DNA of 5,918 bases. Origin: Dysgonamonadaceae bacterium (GTDB lineage: Bacteria; Bacteroidota; Bacteroidia; Bacteroidales; Azobacteroidaceae). A program made the translations under genes and the position numbers. Positions 4,698 to 5,918 of this stretch are shown here, in pieces. The DNA is taken from NCBI GenBank assembly GCA_031276105.1, contig JAISNS010000058.1:1-5918 (forward strand), read 5' to 3'. Numbering within the stretch: the first letter of the stretch is position 1; each line of letters begins with the position of its first letter. Under the pieces are notes generated by a model that was given only the letters and a program-made list of their open reading frames with translations, was not told the origin of the DNA and searched no databases.

Positions 4698-5420
4698 TGT
4701 AACAATATTTTTAGTTGGATTAAAAATTTCGCGTAATTCGTTAATGAATCCATGAAACAGTCCGGCTGGATTTTCCTTATCCGGAATTGCTGCCGCCCGG
4801 ATGGGAGGAACCGGCAAACCGGCGGCCTTAAATTCATTCAGCATTTCCGGAGACCATGCATTGATCGGTTGGATAGATTTATCTTCAAAAATTTCGTCGA
4901 CAAATCCCCATTCTTTGGCTTCTTCAGCATTCAGCCACCGTTCTTTTTTCATCAGGTCTAAAATATCCTTTACCGGTTTGCCGGATTTTTTAGCATACAT
5001 TTTGGCAAGAATCAGGGTTATTGCGGAATTTTGTTCTTTCTGCTTATTCAGGCGCTCAATGGTAGCATCAATATCATCTTCATTCATATACCCCCAGGCT
5101 TCTACCCACGACATGGCTTGATGAATAAAGTAGGCTGAATTTTCGTGAGCGCGTACTTTTTTAGCGCCCAGCGTCAATACGGTTGCTGCCGATGCATTGC
5201 CTGAAAACAGTTCGCAGGTTACCTTACCGTGCGCTTCAAACTGGGCGGCAATATCAATCGCGTCGTCCACGATTCCGCCACGCGAATTAACCCGGACAAT
5301 GATTTCTTTTTCGCCGGCTTCTTTCAGCGAATTTTTTACATATCGCTTGGAAGAGAACCAGGAGCCGATATATCCGTCAATGTCTATGTCGTATTTTTTT
5401 GCCATAAAACCTTGCATCAT
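4347..5420 (-). CDS. Prohead protease (ClpP/S14 type) fused to a C-terminal scaffold region
   Basis: This 357-aa protein should cleave the scaffold and capsid arm during head maturation. The N-terminal 180 residues are ClpP-like: NSRGG (45-49, the substrate-strand loop), nucleophile S77 in SGNASAAT (73-80), H100 in YFIHQAMS, and ERWLNAEEAKEWGFVDEI (160-177). Glu160 occupies the spot where cellular ClpP has its catalytic Asp; I believe acidic variation here is seen in phage relatives. Residues about 240-357 are Lys/Glu/Ala-rich with a likely coiled coil (AEIKALKEQIEALNK, 306-320) and disordered charged stretches, as in protease-scaffold fusions. Two starts compete: the ATGs at 5420/5417, or 5405 (MAKKYDIDIDG). 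I favour 5405, because 5420 and 5417 lie inside a hairpin and add only MMQGF. The capsid gene follows after 47 bp. Confidence 0.92.
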   Translation of the reverse strand: MMQGFMAKKYDIDIDGYIGSWFSSKRYVKNSLKEAGEKEIIVRVNSRGGIVDDAIDIAAQFEAHGKVTCELFSGNASAATVLTLGAKKVRAHENSAYFIHQAMSWVEAWGYMNEDDIDATIERLNKQKEQNSAITLILAKMYAKKSGKPVKDILDLMKKERWLNAEEAKEWGFVDEIFEDKSIQPINAWSPEMLNEFKAAGLPVPPIRAAAIPDKENPAGLFHGFINELREIFNPTKNIVTMNKTFISINTLLNVEGIEFKNGKAELTEAQVKALNDALADAGKKTEEPAEKNDKPEANQSSDKDAEIKALKEQIEALNKKPGDETKEVNKTTDTPPAEDDDMKEIESARNLYNILP

Positions 5421-5438
5421 TAATTGCGATGCAAGGTT
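5408..5438 (-). terminator. Hairpin at the protease gene start, terminator-like
   Basis: Minus strand AACCTTGCATC pairs perfectly with GATGCAAGGTT (11 bp) around a 9-nt loop, followed by TT and then the ATG at 5405. It could terminate the transcript of the 147-aa gene. In a read-through mRNA it would bury the AAGG and the two upstream ATGs (5420, 5417), leaving the ATG at 5405 just outside the stem. Confidence 0.5.
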
Positions 5439-5461
5439 AATGCTTTTCAGAATACAACAAA
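5432..5461 (-). promoter_or_regulatory. Candidate Bacteroides-type promoter for the head module
   Basis: On the minus strand TTTG (5461-5458) is followed after 18 nt by TAACCTTG (5439-5432), seven of eight matches to the TAnnTTTG element. Spacing is about one base short of the usual 19-21. A start near 5425 would remove most of the hairpin's first arm from the mRNA, so the same DNA could be a terminator for upstream transcripts and a promoter for the protease gene. This is a weak match only. Confidence 0.3.
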
Positions 5462-5471
5462 AAGACGGACG

Positions 5472-5915
5472 TTATACTAATTGCAGGATGGAATGGGTAT
5501 TTATATACTGAATTTCAACGGGAAAAACGCGCACGCCGGATGGGAGGCCTTCCGATTTGAATGAGGGTTTTACGGTCGGATGCGGTTTGGCGTTCAATCC
5601 GAGCAGGTATTTTTCCTTGTAAACGTCCGTCAATCGGAAACAGCAGTCGATTATCGTCAGATCGTAAATCAGCCGGCGGGTGTAACACGGGATGTCTTTG
5701 ATCATAAAATTGAGCACGGTGGTATAAACAGTCTCTCCGGAAACAATTTCCGAAGTGACGGTGCAAGCGATTAATCCTTCTACCGGTATGACGGTAAAAA
5801 TGCCGGAAACGTCTATTATACTGCCTTCCCGAATGAGTTCCCCGTGATCGACAAACAGGCGGGAGGAGTCGCCAAACTCTATTGTAGTGAATCCGGGTAG
5901 TGTTTTTGATTCCAT
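5472..5915 (-). CDS. Phage protein of unknown function upstream of the protease
   Basis: This 147-aa protein is complete within the window; its ATG lies 3 bp from the right edge, so its leader is not visible. It is beta-rich and soluble with no signal peptide or membrane segment. Visible stretches are GSIIDVSGIFTVIPVEGLIACTV (about 31-53), TVLNFMIKDIP (66-76), CCFRLTDVYKEKYLLGLNAKPHP (91-113) and VEIQYINTHSILQLV at the C-terminus. The 'FRLTDVxxxKYLLGLNxxPxP ... YxNTHxLL' pattern reminds me of small unnamed proteins in Bacteroidetes prophages that sit near head-tail genes, but this is only memory of a pattern. It is transcribed toward the protease gene with a 51-bp gap containing a hairpin. 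A minor virion or head-tail connection role is possible and unproven. Confidence 0.7.
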   Translation of the reverse strand: MESKTLPGFTTIEFGDSSRLFVDHGELIREGSIIDVSGIFTVIPVEGLIACTVTSEIVSGETVYTTVLNFMIKDIPCYTRRLIYDLTIIDCCFRLTDVYKEKYLLGLNAKPHPTVKPSFKSEGLPSGVRVFPVEIQYINTHSILQLV

Positions 5916-5918
5916 ATT

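Noticed and set aside
1..5918. CRISPR array, tRNA, rRNA, insertion sequence or attachment site
   Set aside because: I saw no spaced direct repeats, cloverleaf-like segments, transposase frames or flanking duplicated ends in the window.

Overview
The window is a piece of a tailed-phage (prophage or phage) genome. All the genes I accept lie on the minus strand, so the biological order runs from high to low coordinates. The host is probably a member of the Bacteroidetes, most likely Bacteroidales. Intergenic gaps are AT-rich, most starts lack a clear Shine-Dalgarno sequence and follow A/T-rich leaders, there is a Bacteroides-like promoter candidate (TTTG-18 nt-TAACCTTG), and several proteins resemble families I associate with Bacteroidetes prophages. 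The host assignment is inference; no host gene is present.

Layout in transcription order. (1) 5915-5472, a 147-aa phage protein of unknown function. (2) 5420-4347, a ClpP/S14-type head maturation protease with a C-terminal coiled-coil scaffold region; a probable internal start at 4697 could make the scaffold alone. (3) 4299-3337, the probable major capsid protein. (4) 3324-2743, a small beta-rich structural protein, perhaps tail-tube-like or head decoration. A hairpin with terminator character and a cluster of GGTAA/TTACC dyads follow in a 130-bp gap. (5) 2612-1857, a helical 251-aa protein of unknown function. (6) 1864-1385, a single-HKD phospholipase D-like protein. (7) 1388-1128, an 86-aa helical or HTH-like protein. 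(8) 1128-526, a probable small terminase subunit. (9) 533 to the left edge, the N-terminal 177 residues of the large terminase, with Walker A and Walker B motifs.

The first four genes form a head module: protease and scaffold, shell, and an associated structural protein. The last five form a tightly packed packaging module whose genes overlap by 8, 4, 1 and 8 nt, which implies translational coupling. Placing head genes upstream of the terminase is a rotation of the common terminase-portal-protease-capsid order. No portal gene is seen; it could lie beyond the left edge.

The most interesting points are the HKD nuclease-like protein inside the packaging operon, a terminator-like hairpin within its first codons, the nested scaffold start, and two consecutive candidates for the small terminase role.
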